Shown here one piece after another: positions 1-9,040 of a stretch of 64,000 nt of DNA (position 1 is the stretch's first letter; every line of letters starts with the position of its first letter). The stretch spans positions 50,298-114,297 of the forward strand of contig PAQL01000012.1 in NCBI GenBank assembly GCA_002709295.1, in the 5' to 3' direction. The stretch comes from Phycisphaerae bacterium (GTDB lineage Bacteria > Planctomycetota > Phycisphaerae > Phycisphaerales > SM1A02). A program made the translations under genes and the position numbers. The notes beneath the pieces are model-generated. The model did not search any database. It was not told the DNA's origin and saw only the letters and a program-made list of their open reading frames with translations.

Positions 1-1667
1 AGGAAGACCTGGCCGTCGAAATCCCCGGCGAGGTTCACGGTTCCCGACAGGGCGTCGCCATCGTTCAGGGAGTTGAACACCCATTCGTTGGCATTCGCGA
101 GCCCGGCGGCGTCGGGATCGACCGAGTCGATGTTGAAGGTCGAATCAGCGAACAGGCTGAGGTCGATCGTGAGATTCGGAGCCCCCGAAATCGTGCCGCC
201 GCTGAGTGAGATGGTGCTCTGACTGGTGACCGTGCCGTCGACATCGGCGCTGCCGATCAGCAGGTTGTAGCTTCCGGCGCTGAAGAAGGCGTTGCCGTTG
301 ACCGACACCGTGTCGGAGGCCTCGTCGGTCAGGAAGCCCATGTTGACGACGTCGATGCCCGATGCGACCGAGAAGCTCCGGGAACCGCCGAGGGTGACGG
401 TGGCATTGCCGGCCCCCCGGGTGTCGAGCAGGAAGTCGCCGCCGAACTCGGTGTTGCCCGTCCAGTTGATGGTCTGGGCGGCGGTCCCGTTGGCCAGCAG
501 ATTGAACGCCCCGGCCATCACCGATTCCCCGGTCACCCTGAGCGTGCCGGCCGAATCGCCGCCGAGAGTGAAGGTGGCTCCGTCGACGAAGTTCACGCCG
601 CCGGTGAAGTCGACCGTCTGCTCGCCGTTCATGAACAGGGTGAAGTCCCCGCCGAAATCGACGCCACCGGCGAAGCTCGCCGAGGCCGCCAGCGGTTCGT
701 CCGAACTGAAGCTGTCGCCGGAGACCGTCAGGCTCGCCCCGTCGATGAACGTGGCCCCGCCCCCGAAGATCACCCGGGAGAGATTCCCGGTGACGGTCGT
801 GTCGTTGAAGACGAGTTCGTGGCTGCCGTTGAAGACCACCGTCTCGGTGAAGTTCGCGGCATGACCGTTGTCGAAGATGAATCCGTAGTCGTTCTCGAGC
901 GTGACGGCACCGGTGAAGTTGGCGATTCCCCCCGAGAAGGTCGCGTTTCCGGGATTCCCGTCTCCGAAGGTCGTGGTTCCGTTGAAGTCCACCTGACCGC
1001 TGTTCAGCAGATCGAAGGCGACATCTCCCGCGGAGGTGAAGGCACCGTTGAAGGTGAAGCCGCCGTTGTTGGCGACCCACTGGGTGCCGGCACCCGAGAC
1101 CACCCCGCCGTTGAACTCCAGCGTGCCGTCGTTCGCGGTGATCGAACCGCCGTTGGTCGTGAAGCCCTGATTGAAGACGACGTCGCCGTCGATCAGGTTG
1201 AAGGTCATGTCTCCGAGGGCCGTCACGTCGAGATCGAAGGTGAAGGAGCCCGCTCCGGGATCGATCACCGCGCCACCCGCGAACTGGAAGCTTCCGCCTC
1301 CGGAGCCGTCGAAGATGATGTCTGCGTCGTCCGCGGTGTTGTCCAGGTCACCGATGTTCAGGATGTCCGCGTTCACGAAGATGGTGGGATTGAGTCCGGG
1401 ATCGTCGAAGAGGAAGATGATGCCGTTCCCACCGAAGTCGGTGCCCGGATCGACGTCGTTGAGCCAGTTGTCCGCGAAATTGAAGTCGGTGTCCTCCGGG
1501 AAACCGCCGCCATCGAACGTCTGGTCCTGACCACTGGCCGCGGAGGTCATGCCACCGATGGCGGTGAGGACCGCAGCGACTCTGAGTCCCGGGCGGAGGC
1601 ACTGCCTTCGCGGCGAGGGGACGGTCACGGGGTTCGGATCTTCCGGCGTCTGGACGCTGACGGGCAT
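1..1667 (-). CDS. Secreted beta-strand-repeat protein, N-terminal part (runs off window)
   Basis: The frame stays open from an ATG at 1667 to the left edge, giving 555 codons, so the C-terminus is missing. The N-terminus is basic (PSPRRQCLRPGLRV), then a hydrophobic AAVLTAIGGMTSA stretch ends in AASG-QDQ, a likely signal-peptidase site. The rest is low-complexity beta-rich sequence dominated by G, N, D, T and F, with phrases such as NFADNWLNDV, VTANDGTLEFNGG-like units and SVNGNAFFSAG. That is typical of very long planctomycete beta-strand-repeat or autotransporter-like surface proteins. I cannot name a function. It could be an adhesin, an S-layer-like protein or a PEP-CTERM-type exported protein, and the sorting domain would lie outside the window. 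Basis: frame and composition seen; class inferred. Confidence 0.75.
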   Translation of the reverse strand, partial: MPVSVQTPEDPNPVTVPSPRRQCLRPGLRVAAVLTAIGGMTSAASGQDQTFDGGGFPEDTDFNFADNWLNDVDPGTDFGGNGIIFLFDDPGLNPTIFVNADILNIGDLDNTADDADIIFDGSGGGSFQFAGGAVIDPGAGSFTFDLDVTALGDMTFNLIDGDVVFNQGFTTNGGSITANDGTLEFNGGVVSGAGTQWVANNGGFTFNGAFTSAGDVAFDLLNSGQVDFNGTTTFGDGNPGNATFSGGIANFTGAVTLENDYGFIFDNGHAANFTETVVFNGSHELVFNDTTVTGNLSRVIFGGGATFIDGASLTVSGDSFSSDEPLAASASFAGGVDFGGDFTLFMNGEQTVDFTGGVNFVDGATFTLGGDSAGTLRVTGESVMAGAFNLLANGTAAQTINWTGNTEFGGDFLLDTRGAGNATVTLGGSRSFSVASGIDVVNMGFLTDEASDTVSVNGNAFFSAGSYNLLIGSADVDGTVTSQSTISLSGGTISGAPNLTIDLSLFADSTFNIDSVDPDAAGLANANEWVFNSLNDGDALSGTVNLAGDFDGQVF

Positions 1668-2027
1668 GCTGGCTTCCCGGGTGAGGGCGGTCGGCAGGAA
1701 GCCGAACAGCCCTGGAAGGGCGAATATTCAGGATCGCGATCCTCCAGGAATCGCGGGTCTTCGCTGAAATATCGACCGGGAGGGGACCCCTTCCCCACGA
1801 ATCTTGATGATTAAGGGCACGATGTTCTCGGACCTTGCTGTGCTTTCCTCATCCACCATTTCCACCAGTGACCGACGCTGGCCGGGCACGTGAAGTCCAT
1901 CGCGACCGCCATCGCTTCAAGCCCCAAAATCATCCTTCAAGGCATCGAAAAGTGGGTTTCAGGGCCATCCACTCGAGACCGGCCGACCGGCTGCGTCGAG
2001 ATGCGGTCGGTCGGCGGCATCCCGGAG
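1668..2027. other. Intergenic region upstream of the beta-strand-repeat gene
   Basis: These 360 bases lie between the start of the beta-strand-repeat gene and the stop of the redoxin fusion gene, both on the minus strand. No convincing coding frame is present. The only clear structure is a perfect 14-bp palindrome, AGGATCGCGATCCT, at 1730-1743, about 63-76 bases upstream of the repeat-gene start. A promoter for the repeat gene is expected here, but I cannot assign -35/-10 boxes with confidence. Confidence 0.5.
1730..1743. promoter_or_regulatory. 14-bp perfect palindrome, possible operator
   Basis: AGGATCGCGATCCT is identical to its own reverse complement and sits upstream of the large secreted repeat protein. 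The position suits a dimeric regulator, but GATC- and CGATCG-rich sequence is common in this genome, so it may be chance. Confidence 0.25.
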
Positions 2028-4037
2028 CTAGCGGTTCTCGAGGCCCCGCTCGAGTTCCTCCCAGGTGACTCGGCGGTCGCCGTCCCGGTCGAGCCGCTCG
2101 AAGATCTCCCGGTAGCGCCTCGGACATTCCCGACGAGCGATCTCCCCGTTCCCATCCCGATCGAGCAGAGCCATGATCCGCGCCGCGGTCATGCCCCGTC
2201 CCGCCGCGAGATCCCCCTCCGTTCGACGGGGCACGAGGTACTCCACGTATCCGAGCATCATCTCCTCGTAGGTCTGGTCCCCCCACCGGACCTCCGCCTC
2301 GGGATCCGGATTGGCGGGGTTGCCGACCGAGTTGTCGAAGGTGGCGAAACCCTCGAGCAACGATCCCGCGGGAATCGACTTCGGCGTGGCCTGCACGTAG
2401 CTCAACTGCCAGTTGAAGTCGTAGTTCGGAACGTCGAGGAGCACCTCGCGTCGACCTTCGGGGTCCACCCATTCGTAGCGGTAGGAGCGACCCCGGACAT
2501 GCATGTGCGGCAGGAGGGCGAGGATGCGGATGTCCTGCGGCACGCGGATCCTTGCCTCGACGGGATGGGCATCCGCGTTGGGGGGGATGCGAAATCGACG
2601 GTTCGCGATGCTCGTCACCATGACCTCGGTCTCGGGAGGTCCTTCGGCGAATCGGAGACCGAGCCGGGTGCGATCGGAGGTCGCGCGACCGTTCGGGGTG
2701 TAGTGCAGCTGGAAGTACAGGGTCGCGCCCGCCGGGAGTCGCTTGGCCATCGTCCTTCCATCCGAGATGCCGGGATCGGAGTAGTCCATCGATCGGTGAC
2801 CGGGGACGTAGGCGGCCACGAACCCGTCGCGATCGGCCTGACCGGTCGCGGGATCACGCACGAACACGAGCACGTGGTGGACCGCATCCAGCGCCGTCGG
2901 AACGACCTCCCACGCCTCGATCCAGCGGTCCTCGGCGAAGTCCGTCTTCACGGTCAGGTTCACGTAGTCGAGATAGCCCTCCGCGGGAATCGCGACCTCC
3001 CTGGGGATCTCCAGCACCAGATCCGGTTCTCCGATCGACCATGATGCGACGGATCCGTGGCGACGGCGATCCACGACTTCCATCCGCGGACCCATCGCGG
3101 GATCGCCGGAAGGACGTGCATTCCGGGCCCAGGCGAGGATCGCAGATCGTTCATCGTCGGCCAGCGAGCGATCGTTGATCCATGGCGAAGGCCCCCCGTG
3201 GGCGGGCGGCGCCGCGAACCAGGGCGGCATGAGACCACGGTCGACCTGACGGGCGATCATCCCGGCATTCGCGACGGCTTCCGCCTCGTCGTCGAGCGGA
3301 AACGGACCGACACCTCCATCGTGATGGCAGCCGACGCAATGGGTGGCGAAGAGTCTGGAGATCGTCCCGTGCCAGGTCGGTCGCTCCTCGAGAACCGGAC
3401 GATCGACATCCAGTCCGAGCTCGCATCCCGGCGCGGTTGTCGCTGCGACCGCGATGACCGAGCCGTCGATCACCGCATCGACCGCATCGACCAGGGGAGT
3501 GATCCGAGGCTCGGCCCGCGTGTAACCGAGGCCGATCCGATCATCGACGGCGCCTCGATACCGAATCGTCCCGCGATCATCGATGAGGAAGGCCTCCGTG
3601 GTCGTGGACGCACCCAGTGCCGTCGCGATCCGGCGATCCGGGTCGTGGATCGCCTCCCCTTCGTATCCACCCTCTCGAAGCAGCCGACGAAGATCCTCCA
3701 CCCCGTCGTTCCCCTGGACGTCGACGAGAATCGTGCGGACCCCGCGGTCCGCCCAGGTCGATTCGAGCCCGGCGAGGACCGGAACCCAGCGGCGACTGAG
3801 CGGACACGACGTGCTCGTCATGACCAGGACCGTCGCGGGCGGAGCGACTGCAGGCACGAGGGCCTCACCATCGATGGTCGGGATACCGGGCAGGACCGCC
3901 CGCCGACCGACCCCGACTCGATCACCGGACAGCACCCGGGGAGCCTCGCGGACCGGAGAGGCGTCCTGCTGCGGATCCGCGGCGGCATCCAGCACCGGGA
4001 ACATCAGAGCAATCGCGATCAGCTGGATACGGAACAT
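2028..4037 (-). CDS. Redoxin - cytochrome c - copper monooxygenase-like - EF-hand fusion protein
   Basis: 669 aa. A signal peptide (about 1-20) is followed by a thioredoxin-fold redoxin domain (about 45-195) with a single active-site cysteine, C78 in TSTSCPLSRRW. A c-type heme site CVGCH lies at 234-238. A domain resembling copper type II ascorbate-dependent monooxygenases (PHM fold) follows: it keeps a His-His pair (H387-H388 in VHHVLVF), H445 in LHYTPNG, H511 and H513 in PHMHVRG, and methionines M593-M594 in EEMMLGY, matching the usual ligand pattern. Two EF-hand loops close the protein (DRDGNGEIARRE about 626-637 and DRDGDRRVTWEE about 650-661). The start is well supported by AGGAGG four bases upstream of the ATG. 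The protein is probably periplasmic. The substrate is unknown. Domain content is seen; catalytic activity is inferred. Confidence 0.85.
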   Translation of the reverse strand: MFRIQLIAIALMFPVLDAAADPQQDASPVREAPRVLSGDRVGVGRRAVLPGIPTIDGEALVPAVAPPATVLVMTSTSCPLSRRWVPVLAGLESTWADRGVRTILVDVQGNDGVEDLRRLLREGGYEGEAIHDPDRRIATALGASTTTEAFLIDDRGTIRYRGAVDDRIGLGYTRAEPRITPLVDAVDAVIDGSVIAVAATTAPGCELGLDVDRPVLEERPTWHGTISRLFATHCVGCHHDGGVGPFPLDDEAEAVANAGMIARQVDRGLMPPWFAAPPAHGGPSPWINDRSLADDERSAILAWARNARPSGDPAMGPRMEVVDRRRHGSVASWSIGEPDLVLEIPREVAIPAEGYLDYVNLTVKTDFAEDRWIEAWEVVPTALDAVHHVLVFVRDPATGQADRDGFVAAYVPGHRSMDYSDPGISDGRTMAKRLPAGATLYFQLHYTPNGRATSDRTRLGLRFAEGPPETEVMVTSIANRRFRIPPNADAHPVEARIRVPQDIRILALLPHMHVRGRSYRYEWVDPEGRREVLLDVPNYDFNWQLSYVQATPKSIPAGSLLEGFATFDNSVGNPANPDPEAEVRWGDQTYEEMMLGYVEYLVPRRTEGDLAAGRGMTAARIMALLDRDGNGEIARRECPRRYREIFERLDRDGDRRVTWEELERGLENR

Positions 4038-4076
4038 GGAACCTCCTCTTGTCCCGCCGTTCGATTCCGGGGACGT

Positions 4077-5324
4077 CTACTTGACCGAGCTCATCCGGAT
4101 CGGGGTTCGCTCGCGGGCCGAGAGGATCGCGGCCTCGAGGACCCGCTGGGTCTCGAAGGCATCCTCGAAGTCGGGCATCGTGACCTCGGGCTTCCTTCCG
4201 CCGAGCATGCGGACCGTGTCCGCCACCTGACTCACGAATCCATGCTCGTATCCCAGCCCGTGAGCGGCCGGCCAGTAGGACTCGACGTAGGGATGGGCAC
4301 CGGCCTCGGTGCACATGATGCGACTCCAGCCCCTCAGGCCGGGCTCGAGGGTGTGGTCCCACCACTCGAGCTCGTTCATCCTTTCGAAGTCGAACTTGAT
4401 CGATCCCTTCTCGCCGTTGATCTCGATGTTGTTCCGGTTGAGGTTTCCCGTGGCCATGCGGGTGGCCTCGAAGCTCGCGACCGCCCCCTGCTTGAACTTC
4501 GCGAGGAAGAGCACCGCGTCATCGACCGTGGAGCGACCGGTCTTCGCCTTGCCACCCCGTCCTCGGGAACCCTTGATCGCCGCCCCGGCATCCCCCACCA
4601 GCTCGCGACGGGTGACGAAGGTCTCCTCGACCCCGCCGATGACCTCGGCGACCTCGTCGCCGGTCAGGAAGCGGGCGAGATCGATGATGTGCGCATTCAG
4701 ATCCCCGTGAGCGCCGGAGCCGGCCTGCTTGGAGTCGAACCGCCAGACCAGCGGAGTGTCGGGGTGCCCCCAGTCCTGGAGGTAGCTGGCCCGGACATGG
4801 AAGATCCGGCCCAGCCGACCCTTCGCGATCAGCTGATGGGCGAACGCGAGGGCCGGGACCCGTCGGTAGTTGAACCAGACGAAGGTCTGCTGCCCCTTCC
4901 GCTTCGCCTTGCGGGCCGCGTCGCGCATCTCCCTCGCGTCCTCGAGCGTGCCGGCCAGGGGCTTCTCGCAGGCGACGTGCTTTCCGGCCGCGAGGGCCTC
5001 GACGGACATCGGAGCGTGAAGGTGGTTCGGAGTGCAGACATCGACGAGATCGACTTCCGGATCGGCGACGAGTTCATGCCAGTCGTCGGTGCTCGTCCTC
5101 CAGCCCCAGTTCTCCGCGAACCGGCAGGTCTCCCTGGCATCCCGCCCACTCGCGGACTGCATGACGATTCCGCGGGGGAGATCGAAGAATCTCGATGCCG
5201 AGAGCCAGGCGTTGGCGTGAGCCTTGCCCATGAACTTCGTGCCGATGATTCCAACCCTGACGGGACCGGTGGAGGCCCGCCCCGATGCTCGCTTCGACGT
5301 TCCTCGCTGTGCGGTCCTGGCCAT
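4077..5324 (-). CDS. Gfo/Idh/MocA family NAD(P)-dependent oxidoreductase
   Basis: 415 aa. After a basic N-terminal tail of about 20 residues, a Rossmann motif GIIGTKFMGKAHANAW (about 25-40) binds the nucleotide. The family signature CEKPLAG lies at 119-125, its lysine being the usual catalytic lysine. The C-terminal alpha/beta domain includes the GAHGDLNAHIIDLARF segment typical of the substrate side. Such enzymes oxidise or reduce sugars, inositols or related polyols; the substrate cannot be read from sequence. The gene is separated by 39 bases from the redoxin fusion on the same strand, so co-transcription is possible. An AGGAGAG ribosome site precedes the ATG. A lysine/glycine-rich insertion lies near residue 250. 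Confidence 0.88.
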   Translation of the reverse strand: MARTAQRGTSKRASGRASTGPVRVGIIGTKFMGKAHANAWLSASRFFDLPRGIVMQSASGRDARETCRFAENWGWRTSTDDWHELVADPEVDLVDVCTPNHLHAPMSVEALAAGKHVACEKPLAGTLEDAREMRDAARKAKRKGQQTFVWFNYRRVPALAFAHQLIAKGRLGRIFHVRASYLQDWGHPDTPLVWRFDSKQAGSGAHGDLNAHIIDLARFLTGDEVAEVIGGVEETFVTRRELVGDAGAAIKGSRGRGGKAKTGRSTVDDAVLFLAKFKQGAVASFEATRMATGNLNRNNIEINGEKGSIKFDFERMNELEWWDHTLEPGLRGWSRIMCTEAGAHPYVESYWPAAHGLGYEHGFVSQVADTVRMLGGRKPEVTMPDFEDAFETQRVLEAAILSARERTPIRMSSVK

Positions 5325-5503
5325 GTTCTGAGTCTCTCCTCGGGTCCGGCCGGCCCCGAAGGGGCTCGGCTCCGGATCTGTTCATGACGAATCCCGGCGT
5401 GGATGGCCGGTCCGGCGACGGTCCGGACCGCCACGGTCGGTATCCTACCGGCCGCGCGACGTGTCGCCGGAACGCGACGACATTCGCGTTTCGGAGCCTC
5501 TTG

Positions 5504-6943
5504 ATGACTGACAGACCTGCCGCCTCCACCCGTGATGACCTCGCCGGACGACTCGCGACCCTCGAGATGTCGCTGGATCGGGAACGAGACCGCCGCCGCA
5601 GACTCGAGAGAGTGCTGCTCGGCGGCGTCCTCTTCGCGGCCGGGTTCGGCGCCCTCGCCGCGGGAGGATTCTCCAACGTGACCGAGGTCGTCCAGACCCG
5701 CCGGCTGGAGATCATCGATGACAACGATCGGGTCGTCATGCTGGCGACCGCCGCCAGGCATGGCGGCCGACTCGACGTCTGGGACGCCGCCCAGCGCAAC
5801 ATCGCCCGCCTCACCGGGAACGGGGTCGGCGGCGATTTCTCCCTCTTCGATCGAGGCGGGCGCCCGGTCGCAGGCATGTACGCCGCAGGAACCGCCGCGA
5901 GGATCGAGGTCAGCAATCCGGAGAACGGCTCCGCCGCCGCGGTGCTCACCGCCGACGAACGAGGGGGCTTGGTGACGACCGCGGACGACCAGGGACGACG
6001 GGGCACGAGAATGTCCACCCGCAACGGTCGCGGGATGGTGGCGGTCGGCACGCCCGAGCGCGATCTGGCGATCCTGGACATGACCGACTCGACCGGTCGG
6101 ATCACCACCAGACCTCTCGACGGGGAGATCGAGACCCGCCTCGAGGATCGTGGCGTCCTGGTGATGTCTCCCTCCCACACCCTCGCCTCGCTCGGCCCCT
6201 CCGAGGACGGAGGTCGACTGGAACTGCGGGACGACAAGGGTCGGCTGCGAATGTCGGGGGTCGCGGACTCGGACGGCGGACGACTCGAGACCCTCGATGG
6301 CGACGGCACGGCGCGGGTGTCGCTGGGGCTGGGAACCGGCGGGACCGGCGTGAGGGTGAGGAACTCCGGGGGCGAGTCGATCATCGCCTTCGGCGAGGAC
6401 TCCACCGGAGGCGGAGCCTTCGAAGTCTCGGACGAGGAGGGCAACCGCTGTCTGACCATGGGGGTCGGCGAAGTCGCCGGGCGAATCGTCATCTCCACCC
6501 GTGAGGGACTTCCCGCCCTCAGTGCCGGAGGGGGTCGTGAAGGCGGCCGTTTCGATGTGAACGACAGAGAGGGAGACGTGGTGGCGACGCTGCGGGGAAT
6601 GGGTGACGGCGGCCGAATCGGCGTCGCATCCGAGACCGCCGGGGTCGGGATCTCCCTGGATGCGACGAGAAACGAGGCCCCGAGCTTCTCCATGTTCACG
6701 CCGACCGGTCGCATCGTGGCCATCGCGGCCACGACCTCCGGCGGCCTGATCAACCTCAATGACGCCACTGGTGCCGTCGCGGTGGCCGTGGGCGCCGCCA
6801 ACGACGCGCCGGGCGGAGTCGTGTCCGTGCGCAACGAGGAGGGCAAGGAGGTCCTGCGGGCCGGAGTCAGGGAAGGCGGCGAGGGGATCCTCGAGGTCTA
6901 CAACGAATCACACACCCGGAAGCGGAGCCTCGTGGCACCATGA
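5504..6943 (+). CDS. Single-pass membrane protein with tandem beta-solenoid-like repeats
   Basis: 479 aa from the ATG at 5504, which has GGAG upstream; the frame is open further 5', but that part looks like a shadow. A short charged helix (about 13-36, coiled-coil-like, ending RDRRRRLER) leads into one transmembrane segment (about 37-56), so the C-terminal bulk should lie outside the inner membrane. From about residue 63 to the end runs a degenerate repeat of about 20-28 residues, centred on GGRLxVxDxxGxxV (DGGRLELRDDKG, EGGRFDVNDREG, PGGVVSVRNEEG and others, about twelve copies). This suggests a beta-solenoid or propeller. The stop overlaps the next start (ATGA, 6940-6943), so it is translationally coupled to the MscS channel. 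I do not recognise a named family. Confidence 0.75.
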   Translation: MTDRPAASTRDDLAGRLATLEMSLDRERDRRRRLERVLLGGVLFAAGFGALAAGGFSNVTEVVQTRRLEIIDDNDRVVMLATAARHGGRLDVWDAAQRNIARLTGNGVGGDFSLFDRGGRPVAGMYAAGTAARIEVSNPENGSAAAVLTADERGGLVTTADDQGRRGTRMSTRNGRGMVAVGTPERDLAILDMTDSTGRITTRPLDGEIETRLEDRGVLVMSPSHTLASLGPSEDGGRLELRDDKGRLRMSGVADSDGGRLETLDGDGTARVSLGLGTGGTGVRVRNSGGESIIAFGEDSTGGGAFEVSDEEGNRCLTMGVGEVAGRIVISTREGLPALSAGGGREGGRFDVNDREGDVVATLRGMGDGGRIGVASETAGVGISLDATRNEAPSFSMFTPTGRIVAIAATTSGGLINLNDATGAVAVAVGAANDAPGGVVSVRNEEGKEVLRAGVREGGEGILEVYNESHTRKRSLVAP

Positions 6944-8982
6944 ATCTGAAGACACCGAATCTCCCCGCAGTCGCCCACCGATTCGTGGGTGTCCTCGCCC
7001 TCGTGATCCTCGCCGGATCCACGGGTTGGATGTCTCCGACCGCCGACGCCGTGCCACCGATCCCGCAATCGAACACCCCGCAGGCGACCGGCAACGAGAC
7101 GGAGAAGCCTGATCCGGAAGCGCGCTCCAAGGTCGAATCGCCTCGAGCCACGCTCAAGACGCTCTTCAACGCGTTCCCGAAGGACGCTCCCGACCAGATC
7201 GCCAAGTCGTTCGGATGCTTCCCCGAGGCCGCGCTGCCTCCGACCATGACGGTGAGGCAGGTGACGATCAGGGAGCTGGTGAGGATCCTCGACTGGCTGG
7301 GCTGGCGCGATCCCGCGATGATCGCTCAGGTGCCCGACTCCGTGCCGGAGGACGCCCCCGGCACCTTCACCCTCCTTCCATGGAGCGGGGGTCCCGACGA
7401 ACTGACCACCAGACGTTCCGACCAGCTGATGAAACTGGTCGGCGATTCCGGAGCCATCGAACTGCGTCGCGGGTCGAACGACGGCTGGCGATTCAACCCC
7501 GAGACCCTCTCGCCGGATCTTCTCGACGAGATGAGGGATGCGATCCGGAACATCCAGAACCAGACCGGCGAGAAACCGGACAGCATCGACGGGCTGGAGG
7601 ACTGGATCGTCTCGCAGGACATCCCCTGGCTCACCAGCAAGGTCGCCTTCATCGAGATCTGGCAGTGGTTCGGACTGGGGAGCATCATCCTCATCGGCCT
7701 GATCGTCGATCTGGTCGTCCGCCTGATCGGCTCGAGGGGCATCGGACATCTCGCACGCAGGATCCACAAGCCGACGGAGGGCATCACGATCAGGCGGGCG
7801 GTCCGGGGACTCGGACTGACCAGCTCGACCGCCACCTGGCTCCTGCTGCTTCCGATGCTCGATCTGCCGCTCGTGGCCTTCGGAGTGCTGCAGCCGGCGG
7901 CCAAGTTCGCCTTCATCCTGGCGCTGTTCTGGTGGGGATGGCGGATGACGGACCTCGCCGGCGAGATCATGGTCGGCCGGGCCAAGCTCTCTCAGACCAA
8001 GGCGGACGACATCCTCGTACCGATGGTCCGCAAGACCCTGAAGGTCCTGCTGGTCGCGTTCGTGCTGGTCAATCTCGCCCCGATGCTCGGACTGAACCTC
8101 GGGCCGCTGCTCGCCGCGATCGGCGTCGGTTCCTTCGGGTTCGCATTCGCCTTCAAGAACTCGCTCGAGAACCTCTTCGGCAGCGTGACGGTGATACTCG
8201 ACCGCCCGTTCCAGGTGGGCGACTGGATCATCGTGGACGGGATCGAGGGCACGGTCGAGACGGTCGGCATCCGCTCGACCAGGATCCGCACCTTCTACAA
8301 CTCCCTCGTCTCGCTTCCGAACTCCAACCTCGTCACCTCCAAGGTCGACAACTACGGTCTCCGGAAGTACCGACGGTGGAAGTCGACGATCGGGATCCTC
8401 TACGGAACCCCGGTGCCGAGGATCGAGGCCTTCTGCGAGGGCATTCGAGAGATCGTCAGGGAACATCCCTACACCCGGAAGGACTACTACCAGGTGTGGG
8501 TGAACGAATTCGGCCCGAGCTCCATCGACATCCTCGTCTACGTCTTCTGGGAGACTCCCGACTGGCAGACCGAGCTTCGGGAACGTCACCGCTTCATGAT
8601 CGACATCATGCGACTCGCCGGGATTCTCGGGGTGGACTTCGCATTCCCCTCCCAGACCATCTATCTCGAGCGAGGGGAGGGAAGAGCCGCCCCGAGGGAT
8701 GAGACGCTGGACGCGACGGCCGATCCCCGGATGGCGTTCCGAAAGGGGCGGAATGCGGTGCGGGAGATGACCAGGGACGAGAGCTGGCGGCAGGAGAAGC
8801 TCCACAAGTACCGGTTCCTCGACGCGGAGGAGACCATGAAGCTCGACTCCATCGACGACGTGGACCATGCCGATAGGATCGAATCACGACTGGAACGTCA
8901 TGAACGCACCGATCTCCCACCCGAAACCGGCCAGGACCCCGACAGACCCGACTTCACCGAGCAGCGGGACGCGGGCGGCTGA
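6940..8982 (+). CDS. Mechanosensitive ion channel, MscS family
   Basis: 680 aa. A signal peptide or first hydrophobic segment (about 13-35) is followed by a periplasmic region of about 200 residues and then several transmembrane helices (about 237-260, 290-345, 365-390). The MscS core is clear: the pore-lining GLNLGPLLAAIGVGSFGFAF stretch, then KNSLENLFGSV, the beta domain FQVGDWIIVDGIEGTVE and RIRTFYNSLVSLPNSNL. The C-terminal cytoplasmic domain continues to about residue 575, followed by a charged tail rich in R, E and D. MscS channels release solutes on hypo-osmotic shock. The extended N-terminus and tail make it much longer than E. coli MscS (286 aa). Coupled by a 4-base overlap to the repeat protein upstream. 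Confidence 0.93.
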   Translation: MNLKTPNLPAVAHRFVGVLALVILAGSTGWMSPTADAVPPIPQSNTPQATGNETEKPDPEARSKVESPRATLKTLFNAFPKDAPDQIAKSFGCFPEAALPPTMTVRQVTIRELVRILDWLGWRDPAMIAQVPDSVPEDAPGTFTLLPWSGGPDELTTRRSDQLMKLVGDSGAIELRRGSNDGWRFNPETLSPDLLDEMRDAIRNIQNQTGEKPDSIDGLEDWIVSQDIPWLTSKVAFIEIWQWFGLGSIILIGLIVDLVVRLIGSRGIGHLARRIHKPTEGITIRRAVRGLGLTSSTATWLLLLPMLDLPLVAFGVLQPAAKFAFILALFWWGWRMTDLAGEIMVGRAKLSQTKADDILVPMVRKTLKVLLVAFVLVNLAPMLGLNLGPLLAAIGVGSFGFAFAFKNSLENLFGSVTVILDRPFQVGDWIIVDGIEGTVETVGIRSTRIRTFYNSLVSLPNSNLVTSKVDNYGLRKYRRWKSTIGILYGTPVPRIEAFCEGIREIVREHPYTRKDYYQVWVNEFGPSSIDILVYVFWETPDWQTELRERHRFMIDIMRLAGILGVDFAFPSQTIYLERGEGRAAPRDETLDATADPRMAFRKGRNAVREMTRDESWRQEKLHKYRFLDAEETMKLDSIDDVDHADRIESRLERHERTDLPPETGQDPDRPDFTEQRDAGG

Positions 8983-9040
8983 GACCTGCAGAGGTATCAT
9001 TCACCCGTACCTGCGGTGAAAACCGTCCCTGGAGCGCTCC

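Noticed and set aside
145-1080. A 311-aa Arg-rich minus frame over the left edge
   Set aside because: It is out of frame with the real beta-strand-repeat protein; composition is Arg/His-rich as expected for a GC-rich shadow.
3057-5387. A 776-aa plus-strand open frame
   Set aside because: It runs antisense across the redoxin fusion and the Gfo/Idh gene, both of which have clear motifs and ribosome sites.
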